DNA from: an uncultured Lachnospiraceae bacterium
GTDB taxonomy: Bacteria > Bacillota > Clostridia > Lachnospirales > Lachnospiraceae
NCBI GenBank assembly: GCA_905203555.1
Contig: CAJKWK010000055.1
Coordinates: forward strand, 1 to 20,564
Length of the DNA stretch: 20,564 nucleotides
Direction: 5' to 3'
The first letter of the stretch is position 1. Each line of letters starts with the position of its first letter. The translations under genes were made by a program, and so were the position numbers. This document shows, in pieces, positions 1 to 7,394 of the stretch. Below the pieces are notes generated by a model. The model saw only the letters and a list, made by a program, of their open reading frames with translations. It was not told where the DNA came from and made no database searches.

Positions 1-30
1 CTTGTGCGTCTGCCATTCCGCCACATCCGC
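1..30 (-). tRNA. tRNA-Leu, 5' part only (window edge)
   Basis: Read on the minus strand from position 30, the sequence begins with the acceptor strand GCGGATG, then TG, then a D-arm of the form GGCGGAATGGCAGACGC and the start of the anticodon stem (CAAG). This is the typical 5' third of a bacterial leucine tRNA, a long-variable-arm class. The anticodon lies beyond the window edge. A stem beginning CAAG would fit the UAA isoacceptor, but that is a guess. A good promoter lies directly upstream, which supports an expressed tRNA unit. Confidence 0.8.
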
Positions 31-66
31 TTACGGCTTGATTATCTGTTCCTCAAACCGTTTTTA

Positions 67-95
67 ATAATATCATAACCTCAAAGAGATTGCAA
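67..95 (-). promoter_or_regulatory. Sigma-A promoter of the tRNA-Leu unit
   Basis: On the minus strand, a -35 of TTGCAA (90-95) and a -10 of TATTAT (67-72) are separated by 17 bp. Transcription would start near 60, about 30 nt before the mature tRNA 5' end. The promoter sits in the short gap after the decarboxylase stop codon, so the tRNA need not depend on read-through. Confidence 0.65.
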
Positions 96-113
96 GCTTT
101 TTTTCTTTTTATT

Positions 114-1406
114 TTACTTTTTTTGACCATTTTTTAAATTTAACAATTTTTCACCAATTTCAAAGCAATCAAATGTAGCAAAATAATCTGCCGGTGTTTC
201 CGCACGACGAATCTGCTGCACACTTCCATCTTCCTTTAAAAGCAGTTCTGCAGACTTTAATTTTCCATTGTAACTGTATCCCATAGAAAATCCATGTGCT
301 CCGGTATCGTGAATGACAATGTAATCTCCCATATCAATCTGCGGGAGCATCCGGTCTATTGCAAACTTATCATTATTTTCGCACAAAGAACCAACCACAT
401 CATACTTATGATCGCATGGCTGTTCTTCTTTTCCCATTACAGTTACATGATGGTATGCTCCATACATGGCCGGCCGCATCAAATTCACAGCACACGCATC
501 TACGCCAATATATTCTTTATACGTATGTTTCTCATGGATTGCTGTTGTTACCAGACACCCGTACGGTCCCATCATAAACCGTCCGAGTTCTGTATAAATC
601 TCAACATCTCCCATACCAGCCGGAACAAGTACCTCCTCATAAACTCTGCGTACTCCGTCTCCGATTACCCGAATATCATTTGGTTCTTGATCTGGTGTAT
701 ATGGGATTCCAATTCCACCGGAAAGATTGATAAATTTAATATGCACACCAGTCTCTCTCTGCAGTTTCACTGCTTGTTCAAACAACACTTTGGCAAGCAT
801 CGGGTAATAATCATTTGTCACTGTATTGCTGGCAAGAAATGCATGAATTCCAAATTCCTTCGCACCTTTTTTCTTTAACACCCGGAACGCTTCTGTGATC
901 TGCTCTGTTGTCATGCCATATTTCGAATCTCCGGGATTGTCCATGATGTCATTGCTGATCTTAAATAATCCACCCGGATTATATCGACAGCTAATCGTCT
1001 CCGGTATATGTCCGATTGCCCGTTCCAGAAAATCAATATGTGTAAAATCATCCAGATTGATGATTGCTCCTAACTGATCTGCATAAACAAATTCCTCCGC
1101 CGGAGTCTCATTAGAGGAAAACATAATATCATTTCCTACAGCACCGATTGCCTCTGACAACATCAATTCGGTATAGGAAGAACAGTCACAGCCGCAGCCA
1201 TACTCCCGCAAAATCTGGATCAAATACGGATTCGGCGTTGCTTTCACCGCAAAATATTCTTTAAATCCCGGATTCCATGAAAATGCCTCTTTCAGCGCTT
1301 TTACATTTTCCCGAATCCCCGTTTCATCATATAAATGAAACGGAGTTGGATACGTTTTTACAATTTCATCCAACTGTTCTTTTGTCACAAAAGGTTTCTT
1401 TTTCAT
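114..1406 (-). CDS. lysA: Diaminopimelate decarboxylase (PLP-dependent, alanine-racemase fold)
   Basis: This enzyme would decarboxylate meso-diaminopimelate to L-lysine, the last step of lysine synthesis, in the cytosol. The 430-residue protein has the fold-III PLP decarboxylase layout. The PLP lysine is K55 in YFAVKATPNP, the phosphate-binding glycine loop is LSGGIGIPY (about 228-236), ELGRFMMGP is at about 273-281, the catalytic-cysteine motif SLCENND has C342, and HGFSMGYSYNG is at about 371-381. The length fits LysA. The glycine-loop and cysteine motifs match the clostridial/Bacteroides branch more than the E. coli type, so a related decarboxylase (for example carboxynorspermidine decarboxylase) is a less likely alternative. 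The ATG start has GGAG 10 nt upstream. It is monocistronic, with its own promoter and a terminator of the upstream gpmI before it. Confidence 0.82.
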   Translation of the reverse strand: MKKKPFVTKEQLDEIVKTYPTPFHLYDETGIRENVKALKEAFSWNPGFKEYFAVKATPNPYLIQILREYGCGCDCSSYTELMLSEAIGAVGNDIMFSSNETPAEEFVYADQLGAIINLDDFTHIDFLERAIGHIPETISCRYNPGGLFKISNDIMDNPGDSKYGMTTEQITEAFRVLKKKGAKEFGIHAFLASNTVTNDYYPMLAKVLFEQAVKLQRETGVHIKFINLSGGIGIPYTPDQEPNDIRVIGDGVRRVYEEVLVPAGMGDVEIYTELGRFMMGPYGCLVTTAIHEKHTYKEYIGVDACAVNLMRPAMYGAYHHVTVMGKEEQPCDHKYDVVGSLCENNDKFAIDRMLPQIDMGDYIVIHDTGAHGFSMGYSYNGKLKSAELLLKEDGSVQQIRRAETPADYFATFDCFEIGEKLLNLKNGQKK

Positions 1407-1483
1407 TGCCTTATATCTCCTTCTCTATATTAAAACTGACCGTTTTCCCTATCAGCAAGACACTTTCGCACTTTACCTAAATA

Positions 1484-1512
1484 AATATATAACACAGCCC
1501 CCTCAATTTCAA
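1484..1512 (-). promoter_or_regulatory. Sigma-A promoter of lysA
   Basis: On the minus strand, TTGAAA (1507-1512) and TATATT (1484-1489) are separated by exactly 17 bp. Transcription would begin near 1477, giving a leader of about 70 nt. The -35 lies inside the downstream copy of a 21-22 bp tandem repeat. No lysine riboswitch can be recognised, because the leader is too short for one. Confidence 0.6.
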
Positions 1513-1550
1513 CATTTATTTTCTCAAATTTCAACATTTGTTTTCTCAAA
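1503..1550. repeat. Two and a quarter tandem copies of a 21-22 bp AT-rich unit
   Basis: The unit CTCAATTTCAACATTTATTTT (1503-1522) recurs almost exactly at 1523-1544, with one extra A and one A>G change. A partial third copy, CTCAAA, follows at 1545-1550. The copy nearer lysA supplies its -35 hexamer. It may be replication slippage, or a duplicated binding or UP-like element. Confidence 0.6.
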
Positions 1551-1609
1551 ACAAGAAAAACCGCGCAAGACTGCAGCATTCCTTTGCGGAATCCGGCACC
1601 TTTGCGCGG
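1551..1609 (-). terminator. Intrinsic terminator after gpmI
   Basis: The arms CCGCGCAA (1561-1568) and TTGCGCGG (1602-1609) are perfectly complementary and enclose a second small stem, ATTCC/GGAAT (1579-1593). On the minus strand the stem is followed by TTTTTCTTGTTTT. It lies 25 bp after the gpmI stop codon, so it ends the glycolytic transcript before lysA. Confidence 0.85.
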
Positions 1610-1634
1610 CTGATTTCTATCTGTCTTTTTTTAC

Positions 1635-3173
1635 TTATTTCACAAGCAAGGATTTCCCTGTCATTTCTGCAGGCTGCTCCATTCCCATCAACTCAATCAG
1701 AGTCGGAGCTATGTCTGCCAGACATCCACCCTCTCTGAGCTTATATGCAGGATCTGCATTTACAAGAATAAACGGAACCGGATTTGTCGTATGTGCTGTG
1801 AACGGTTCACCCGTTGTATCATCAATCAACTGCTCCGCATTTCCATGGTCTGCACAGATAAACATCTGTCCGCCCACTTCTTTGATTGCATCCACAGTTT
1901 TGCCTACGCACTCATCCACTGCTTCAATCGCTTTAATTGCCGCACTTTCCACGCCTGTATGTCCTACCATATCCGGATTTGCAAAATTGATAATAATTAC
2001 ATCGTATTTTGCAGAGCGAATTGCTTCTGTCAGCTTATCGCACACTTCAAAAGCGCTCATTTCCGGCTGCAGATCATATGTTGCAACCTTCGGAGATTTA
2101 ACAAGGATCCGATCTTCTCCCTCATTTGGCTCTTCCACACCGCCGTTGAAGAAGAATGTAACATGTGCATACTTCTCTGTTTCTGCAATACGTGCCTGTT
2201 TCAAACCATTCTTAGCAAGAAATTCTCCAAATGTGTTCGTAATTTCCTCTTTCACAAATGCAACCAGCTTATTCTCAATTGTAACATCATATTCTGTAAA
2301 GCAAACAAATGTTGTCTTTACTCTTTCGCCTCTATCAAATCCATTAAACTCATCATCACAGAAAGTTCTTGTGATTTCTCTTGCCCGGTCCGGACGGAAA
2401 TTGTAGAAAATAACAGAATCATTTTCTTTGATCGTTGCAAGCGGCGCTCCATCTTTCACTACTACAGTCGGGAGCACGAATTCATCTGTAACCTCCTGAT
2501 CATAAGATGCCTGGATTCCTGCCGGTGCAGACTCAGCTGTCTCGCCTTCTCCAAACACGAGCGCACGATATGCTTTTTCCACACGATCCCAGCGATTATC
2601 TCTATCCATCGCATAGTAACGGCCAGCAACACTGGCTACCTGTCCTACTCCGATTTCTGCCATTTTTGCTTCCAGTTTTTCAACATATTCCTTGCCTGAT
2701 GCCGGCGGAGTATCACGACCATCCAGGAAACAATGTACAAATACCTTTTCAATTCCCTGTTTCTTTGCCAGTTCCAAAAGACCAGCAACATGATCAATAT
2801 GACTGTGTACACCACCATCTGACATCAATCCCATCATGTGAAGAGCACTGTCATGTTTTTTAACATTTTCACATGCGGCAAGCAGCGCTTTGTTCTCAAA
2901 AAAATCACCATCTTGAATCGCTTTTGTAATCTTTGTCAAATCCTGATAAACAATTCTTCCCGCACCCATGTTCAAATGTCCAACTTCAGAATTTCCCATC
3001 TGTCCATCCGGAAGTCCTACTGCCATTCCACTTGCATTTCCCTTCACAAACGGATATTCTTTCATCAGACGATCCATAACCGGTGTCTTACCTTCTGCTA
3101 CAGCATTGCCCTTTGCATTTTCATTCAATCCATATCCGTCCAGAATCATTAATACGGTTGGTTTTTTGCTCAT
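1635..3173 (-). CDS. gpmI: 2,3-bisphosphoglycerate-independent phosphoglycerate mutase
   Basis: It interconverts 3-phosphoglycerate and 2-phosphoglycerate in glycolysis using two Mn ions and a phosphoserine intermediate. The 512-residue protein has the alkaline-phosphatase-superfamily start LMILDGYGL (about 8-16, metal Asp). The phosphorylated serine is S62 in MGNSEVGHLNMGAGR. HIDHVAGLL, FLDGRDTPP, the motif around FNFRPDRAREITR, NFANPDMVGHTG and ADHGNAEQL carry the other metal and substrate ligands. The length is that of the family. The ATG at 3173 is chosen because AGGAG lies 9 nt upstream; an in-frame extension to 3227 would run through the preceding terminator hairpin. It is the last gene of the gap-pgk-tpiA-gpmI cluster, with an intrinsic terminator hairpin directly in front of it. 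Confidence 0.97.
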   Translation of the reverse strand: MSKKPTVLMILDGYGLNENAKGNAVAEGKTPVMDRLMKEYPFVKGNASGMAVGLPDGQMGNSEVGHLNMGAGRIVYQDLTKITKAIQDGDFFENKALLAACENVKKHDSALHMMGLMSDGGVHSHIDHVAGLLELAKKQGIEKVFVHCFLDGRDTPPASGKEYVEKLEAKMAEIGVGQVASVAGRYYAMDRDNRWDRVEKAYRALVFGEGETAESAPAGIQASYDQEVTDEFVLPTVVVKDGAPLATIKENDSVIFYNFRPDRAREITRTFCDDEFNGFDRGERVKTTFVCFTEYDVTIENKLVAFVKEEITNTFGEFLAKNGLKQARIAETEKYAHVTFFFNGGVEEPNEGEDRILVKSPKVATYDLQPEMSAFEVCDKLTEAIRSAKYDVIIINFANPDMVGHTGVESAAIKAIEAVDECVGKTVDAIKEVGGQMFICADHGNAEQLIDDTTGEPFTAHTTNPVPFILVNADPAYKLREGGCLADIAPTLIELMGMEQPAEMTGKSLLVK

Positions 3174-3191
3174 TATATTATTCTCCTTCTC

Positions 3192-3229
3192 AAAAAATCG
3201 TGGAGAGCTCACAAAAAAGCCCCCCACGA
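3192..3229 (-). terminator. Intrinsic terminator/attenuator between tpiA and gpmI
   Basis: On the minus strand, TCGTGGGG (3222-3229) pairs with CTCCACGA (3198-3205) as an 8-bp stem with one G-T pair, and six T residues follow at once (3192-3197). The T-run ends just before the gpmI ribosome site, leaving no room for a new promoter. gpmI must therefore be reached by read-through. Confidence 0.75.
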
Positions 3230-3253
3230 CTGCCTAATTCGACTTCATTCGAC

Positions 3254-4003
3254 TTATTTGTAATTTACGATCTTACCAAAGTCAGCTTTCAGGGATGCCC
3301 CACCAACAAGACCTCCATCAATATCAGCCTGAGCGAACAGTTCTGCTGCATTACCTGCATTTACAGATCCGCCGTACTGAATGCGGATAGCTTCAGCTGT
3401 TGCCTCGTCATACATCTCAGCAATACATGCACGAATGCCTGCGCACACTTCTTCAGCCTGCTCTGTAGTAGCTGTTTTACCTGTTCCGATTGCCCAGATT
3501 GGCTCATAAGCAATCACAGAAACTTTTGCCTGATCTGCTGTAACATTCTGGAATCCAACCTTCACCTGCTGACGGATAAAGTCCATTGTTACTCCCTGTT
3601 CTCTCTGCTCCAGTGTTTCTCCACAGCACATAATTGGTGTAATTCCATGCTCAAGAGCTTTCAGAACTTTTTTATTTACATCTTCATTTGTCTCTCCAAA
3701 GTATTCTCTTCTTTCAGAATGACCGAGAACTACATATTTTACACCTGCATCTACAAGCATATTCGGAGCGATCTCACCTGTGTAAGCTCCACTCTCTTCA
3801 AAATACATATTCTCAGCACCTACCTGAATGTTGCTTCCTTTTACTGCTTCTACAACCGGTACAATGTCAATTGCCGGTACACAAAATACGACATCTACTT
3901 CTTCATTTGCAACCAGTGGTTTTAATTCTTCAACAAGTGCGACTGCCTCACTTGGAGTTTTATTCATTTTCCAGTTACCTGCGATAATTTTTTTTCTTGC
4001 CAT
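3254..4003 (-). CDS. tpiA: Triosephosphate isomerase
   Basis: It interconverts dihydroxyacetone phosphate and glyceraldehyde-3-phosphate. The 249-residue TIM barrel shows all active-site elements: K12 in AGNWKMN, H95 in VLGHSERR, the catalytic E167 in AYEPIWAIGTGK including the mobile loop 6, and the phosphate-binding IQYGGSVN and GGLVGGASL near the C-terminus. The ATG at 4003 is preferred over the ATG at 4009. AAGGAG lies 9 nt before the former but only 3 nt before the latter. It lies downstream of pgk (85-bp gap) and upstream of gpmI, in one glycolytic transcription unit. Confidence 0.97.
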   Translation of the reverse strand: MARKKIIAGNWKMNKTPSEAVALVEELKPLVANEEVDVVFCVPAIDIVPVVEAVKGSNIQVGAENMYFEESGAYTGEIAPNMLVDAGVKYVVLGHSERREYFGETNEDVNKKVLKALEHGITPIMCCGETLEQREQGVTMDFIRQQVKVGFQNVTADQAKVSVIAYEPIWAIGTGKTATTEQAEEVCAGIRACIAEMYDEATAEAIRIQYGGSVNAGNAAELFAQADIDGGLVGGASLKADFGKIVNYK

Positions 4004-4024
4004 GATCATGGTCTCCTTATTTAT

Positions 4025-4067
4025 TCTATATATTTCTATATATCTTTCGTATGTTTATAATATAAAC
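4025..4067. repeat. Perfect 15-bp palindrome and a 10-bp tandem duplication in the pgk-tpiA gap
   Basis: GTTTATAATATAAAC (4053-4067) is a perfect odd-length palindrome with a single central base. Next to it, TCTATATATT/TCTATATATC (4025-4034 and 4035-4044) is a 10-bp tandem repeat. No -35/-10 pair of good quality accompanies them. The palindrome may be a weak RNA stem or a protein site. Confidence 0.4.
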
Positions 4068-4088
4068 GGGTATGTTCAGCTAAGATTC

Positions 4089-5282
4089 TTATTTATCATT
4101 TGCTGCTGCAACGCCCGGCAGCTCTTTGCCTTCCAAAAATTCCAGAGAAGCTCCGCCACCTGTAGAGATATGAGTCATCTTATCACCATATCCAAGCTGA
4201 TTTACTGCTGCTGCAGAATCTCCACCACCGATAATTGTAACAGCATCTGTGTCTGCCAGTGCTTTTGCAACTGCCTCAGTACCAGCAGCAAACTTCGGCA
4301 TCTCAAATGCGCCCATCGGTCCATTCCATACAACAGTCTTTGCTTCTTTTACAGCTTCTGCATACAGTTTAGCTGTCTCAGGTCCGATATCCAGTCCTTC
4401 CCAGTCATCCGGAATCTCACCGCTGCGTACTACCTGAGTATTTGCATCATTAGAGAAGTCATCTGCAATTACATTGTCAACCGGAAGAAGAAGTTTTACG
4501 CCTTTTTCTTCTGCCTTTTTGATCATGTCCAGTGCATACTGACAATAATCCTCTTCCAAAAGAGAAATTCCTACATGACCACCCTGTGCTTTGCTGAATG
4601 TATAAGACATTCCGCCACCGATGATCAATGTATCTACTTTTTCCAACAAGTTTTCAATAACAGAGATTTTACTGGAAACTTTTGCTCCACCCAGAATTGC
4701 AACAAACGGTCTTTCCGGATTGTTTACTGCATTTCCGAGGAAATCGATTTCTTTCTGCATCAAATATCCAACAACAGCAGTATCTACAAACTGTGTTACA
4801 CCAACATTAGAACAATGTGCTCTATGTGCTGTACCAAATGCGTCATTTACAAACACATCACATAAAGAAGCCAGATCTTTGCTGAATGCTTCTCCATTCT
4901 TTGTTTCTTCTGCTCTGTAACGTGTATTTTCAAGAAGTACAACATCTCCTTCATTCATTGCTTCAACAGCAGCTTTTGCATTCGGTCCGACAACTTCCGG
5001 ATCTGCTGCAAATTTCACTTCCTGTCCAAGCAGTTCTGACAGACGTACTGCAACCGGTGCCAAAGACAATTCCGGTTTTGGCTCTCCCTTTGGTTTTCCG
5101 AGATGAGAACAAAGAATGACTTTTCCTCCATCTGCAATTAACTTTTTAATTGTTGGAAGTGCTGCTACCAGACGGTTTTCATCTGTAATTTTGCCGTCAA
5201 TCAACGGCACGTTGAAGTCACATCTGCAAAGGACACGTTTTCCTTTTACATTGATGTCATCTACTGATTTCTTGTTAAGCAT
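4089..5282 (-). CDS. pgk: Phosphoglycerate kinase
   Basis: It transfers phosphate from 1,3-bisphosphoglycerate to ADP, giving ATP and 3-phosphoglycerate. The 397-residue protein is full length. The N-terminal substrate domain has RCDFNVPL (about 20-27), the basic-patch segment SHLGKPKGEP (about 59-68) and NDAFGTAHRAHCS. The C-terminal nucleotide domain has LGGAKVSSKI, VWNGPMGAFE and IIGGGDSAAAV. The ATG has GGGAGG 7 nt upstream. It follows gap after 114 bp that include a strong terminator-like hairpin. A TATAAT at 5306-5311 lacks a recognisable -35, so expression most likely depends on read-through from gap. Confidence 0.97.
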   Translation of the reverse strand: MLNKKSVDDINVKGKRVLCRCDFNVPLIDGKITDENRLVAALPTIKKLIADGGKVILCSHLGKPKGEPKPELSLAPVAVRLSELLGQEVKFAADPEVVGPNAKAAVEAMNEGDVVLLENTRYRAEETKNGEAFSKDLASLCDVFVNDAFGTAHRAHCSNVGVTQFVDTAVVGYLMQKEIDFLGNAVNNPERPFVAILGGAKVSSKISVIENLLEKVDTLIIGGGMSYTFSKAQGGHVGISLLEEDYCQYALDMIKKAEEKGVKLLLPVDNVIADDFSNDANTQVVRSGEIPDDWEGLDIGPETAKLYAEAVKEAKTVVWNGPMGAFEMPKFAAGTEAVAKALADTDAVTIIGGGDSAAAVNQLGYGDKMTHISTGGGASLEFLEGKELPGVAAANDK

Positions 5283-5308
5283 AATATTGCCTCCCTTTTG
5301 AATAAATT

Positions 5309-5346
5309 ATATAAAAATAGGATCCGGTCCTTTTGAGACCGGACCC
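5309..5346 (-). terminator. Intrinsic terminator/attenuator between gap and pgk
   Basis: The arms at 5320-5329 and 5337-5346 form a 10-bp GC-rich stem (core CCGGTC/GACCGG, one G-T pair) around a 7-nt loop. On the minus strand TATTTTTAT follows. It lies 50 bp after the gap stop codon and only about 30 bp before the pgk start. Confidence 0.8.
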
Positions 5347-5396
5347 TGTGTGAGCCTATGTTCGGACAAGCATCCGTTTATATTCTCTATTTTAAA

Positions 5397-6410
5397 TTAC
5401 ATAAGTGTTCCGAAGTGTTTGATTGTTCTTACCATCTGGCTTGTGTAAGAATTCTCGTTATCATACCAAGAAACTACCTGTACCTGTGTTGTTCCGTTAT
5501 CAAGCGGAAGAACCATTGTCTGTGTAGCATCAAACAGAGAACCGTATTTCATTCCTACGATATCGCTGGATACGATTTCATCTGTGTTGTATCCGAAGGA
5601 CTCGTTAGAAGCTGCTTTCATAGCTGCGTTGATTTCATCAACTGTAACTGTTCCTTCAACTACTGCAGTCAGGATTGTTGTAGATCCTGTTGGGGTAGGT
5701 ACACGCTGAGCTGCTCCGATCAGTTTTCCGTTCAGTTCTGGAATAACCAGTCCGATTGCTTTTGCAGCACCTGTGCTGTTTGGTACGATATTAACTGCTG
5801 CTGCACGAGATCTTCTCAGATCACCTTTTCTCTGTGGTCCGTCCAGAGTCATCTGATCTCCTGTGTAAGCATGAATTGTACACATAATACCTGTTTTGAT
5901 CGGTGCAAGGTCGTTCAGAGCCTTAGCCATCGGTGCAAGACAGTTTGTTGTACAAGAAGCTGCAGAGATGATCTTGTCATCAGCTGTCAGCTGATCGTGG
6001 TTAACGTTATATACGATTGTTGGCAGATCGTTTCCAGCAGGAGCAGAAATAACAACGTATTTAGCACCAGCATCGATATGTGCCTGAGCTTTTGCTTTAG
6101 ATGTATAGAATCCTGTACACTCCAGAACTACATCTACACCGATTTCTCCCCATGGAAGCTCTGCTGCGTTAGCTTTTGCGTAGATTTTGATTTCCTTTCC
6201 GTCTACTACGATGGAATCTTCCCCAGCTTCTACTTTATCAGCCAGTTCATATCTTCCCTGAGAAGAGTCGTATTTCAACAGGTGAGCAAGCATCTTTGGA
6301 GATGTCAAATCGTTGATTGCTACGATTTCAAATCCCTCAGCTCCGAACATCTGTCTGAATGCAAGACGTCCAATACGTCCAAACCCATTAATCGCTACTT
6401 TTACTGCCAT
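5397..6410 (-). CDS. gap: Glyceraldehyde-3-phosphate dehydrogenase, NAD type
   Basis: It oxidises glyceraldehyde-3-phosphate to 1,3-bisphosphoglycerate with NAD and phosphate. The 337-residue protein has the Rossmann motif INGFGRIGR (about 7-15). D34 in INDL at the end of the second strand favours NAD over NADP. The catalytic cysteine is C153 in SAASCTTNCLAP and the partner histidine is H180 in CTIHAYTGDQ. RAAAVNIVPNSTGAAKA and WYDNENSYTSQM complete the signature. Length and motifs are canonical. The ATG has AGGAGG at good spacing. It is the first gene of the glycolytic cluster, with a strong promoter about 105 bp upstream and a terminator hairpin after it. Confidence 0.98.
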   Translation of the reverse strand: MAVKVAINGFGRIGRLAFRQMFGAEGFEIVAINDLTSPKMLAHLLKYDSSQGRYELADKVEAGEDSIVVDGKEIKIYAKANAAELPWGEIGVDVVLECTGFYTSKAKAQAHIDAGAKYVVISAPAGNDLPTIVYNVNHDQLTADDKIISAASCTTNCLAPMAKALNDLAPIKTGIMCTIHAYTGDQMTLDGPQRKGDLRRSRAAAVNIVPNSTGAAKAIGLVIPELNGKLIGAAQRVPTPTGSTTILTAVVEGTVTVDEINAAMKAASNESFGYNTDEIVSSDIVGMKYGSLFDATQTMVLPLDNGTTQVQVVSWYDNENSYTSQMVRTIKHFGTLM

Positions 6411-6513
6411 GATTAATTCCTCCTAAAGTTTAAAAATGTTAACTGTTGCTACAGTCTTTTATGGTGAAATCCAAACAAACAGAAAGTTTGTTAAAGATTC
6501 ATCAACTAAAATT

Positions 6514-6542
6514 ATTGTACTAAATCAAGAACAAAAATTCAA
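6514..6542 (-). promoter_or_regulatory. Sigma-A promoter of the gap operon
   Basis: On the minus strand, TTGAAT (6537-6542) and TACAAT (6514-6519) are 17 bp apart. Transcription would start near 6507, giving a leader of about 95 nt that contains a small ACTGT/ACAGT stem. No convincing CggR or cre operator was seen. The -35 begins only 33 bp after the stop codon of the PHP gene, and no good terminator separates the two units. Confidence 0.65.
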
Positions 6543-6575
6543 GTCCTATTTCCATTTTTTCATATCGGAAACATA

Positions 6576-7394
6576 CTAAAGTTTTATAAACTCTGGTTTT
6601 CTGTTGCGAAACTGTGCATAATAGCGAAATCCACACTGTCTCAGCACTTCTTCTGCTCTTGGAAATTCATACCCGACATGCTCCGGCAAATGTGCATCTG
6701 AACCGATTGTAATAATCTCTCCGCCCAGTTCCCGATATCGTTTTATAATCTCCGGCTGAGGATGACAAAACTCCAGGCCATATTTCCAGCCGGCCGTATT
6801 CACTTCCAGCCCCCGTCCGGTTGCAATCAGATTTTTCAATATTTCTTCAATCTCATCTCGGACTTCTTCATATGTATAGAATTTTTCCTTTTCTTTTCCA
6901 TACCGCACAATATAATCGAGATGTCCCAAAACATCAAAATCCTTTATGCATTTCAGATTTTCAGCTGTTTCGCAGAATGCCTTCCGATATACCTCAGCAT
7001 CACTCTGTTTTTTAAAGACTTCCCCGTAATATGGATCTGTTCCTTCTACGAGATGCAGCGAACCGATCACAAAATCAAATGGATATTTCCCGATCAGTCG
7101 TGCATACTCCGCTCCCAAATGTGCCTGAAGTCCAAGTTCAATTCCAAAACGTACATCTACTTTCCCGGCAAACATCGCCTTGATTTTTTCCAGTTTCTGA
7201 AAATAATCGTCCAGATCGAACCGAAACAAAACTTCGCCCGGCTTTCCATATTTTTCCGGAAAATCCTGATCCCAATGATCGGTAACGCAGACTACTTTCA
7301 TTCCTTTATTTACAGCGCCTTCCAGCATTGACTCGATATCAGACTGACAATCTGTGGAAAAGGATGTATGCATATGAAAATCTCCTGTGATCAT
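6576..7394 (-). CDS. PHP-domain phosphatase, histidinol-phosphatase (HisJ/HisK) family
   Basis: This 272-residue protein has the polymerase-and-histidinol-phosphatase metal hydrolase motifs: DFHMHTSFSTD (H7, H9), VTDHWD (D41, H42), RFGIELGLQ, GSLHLVEG, VLGHLDYIVRYG and SDAHLPEHVG. Length and motif order fit HisK/HisJ histidinol-phosphatases, which remove phosphate from histidinol phosphate in histidine synthesis. No other his gene is in view, and its start overlaps the stop of mnmA by 4 nt (ATGA), so the true substrate may be another phosphate ester. It is the last gene of the iscR-nifS-nifU-mnmA operon. It ends just before the gap promoter without a clear terminator. Confidence 0.85.
   Translation of the reverse strand: MITGDFHMHTSFSTDCQSDIESMLEGAVNKGMKVVCVTDHWDQDFPEKYGKPGEVLFRFDLDDYFQKLEKIKAMFAGKVDVRFGIELGLQAHLGAEYARLIGKYPFDFVIGSLHLVEGTDPYYGEVFKKQSDAEVYRKAFCETAENLKCIKDFDVLGHLDYIVRYGKEKEKFYTYEEVRDEIEEILKNLIATGRGLEVNTAGWKYGLEFCHPQPEIIKRYRELGGEIITIGSDAHLPEHVGYEFPRAEEVLRQCGFRYYAQFRNRKPEFIKL

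Noticed and set aside
294..878. Long + strand open frame opposite the decarboxylase gene
   Set aside because: It is fully antisense to lysA, has a Cys/His/Ile-rich composition typical of shadow frames and lacks a ribosome site.
1407..1480. Lysine riboswitch in the lysA leader
   Set aside because: The predicted leader is only about 70 nt and shows no multi-helix fold or terminator; a lysine riboswitch needs well over 150 nt.
1791..2699. A 302-codon + strand open frame opposite gpmI
   Set aside because: It mirrors gpmI codon usage, contains no recognisable motif and has no ribosome site or promoter.
3828..4865. A 345-codon + strand open frame across tpiA and pgk
   Set aside because: It crosses two well-supported genes and their gap in antisense and has no coding features of its own.
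5358..6416. A 352-codon + strand open frame opposite gap
   Set aside because: It spans gap exactly in antisense with an extreme Ser/Cys/Tyr content; it is a shadow of the highly biased codons of gap.
6411..6510. CggR or cre operator upstream of gap
   Set aside because: No dyad matching either consensus could be found; only a short ACTGT/ACAGT stem is present.
6545..6575. Terminator after the PHP gene
   Set aside because: A 7-bp stem with a 13-nt loop exists, but it has a G-T pair and no following T-run; not strong enough to call.
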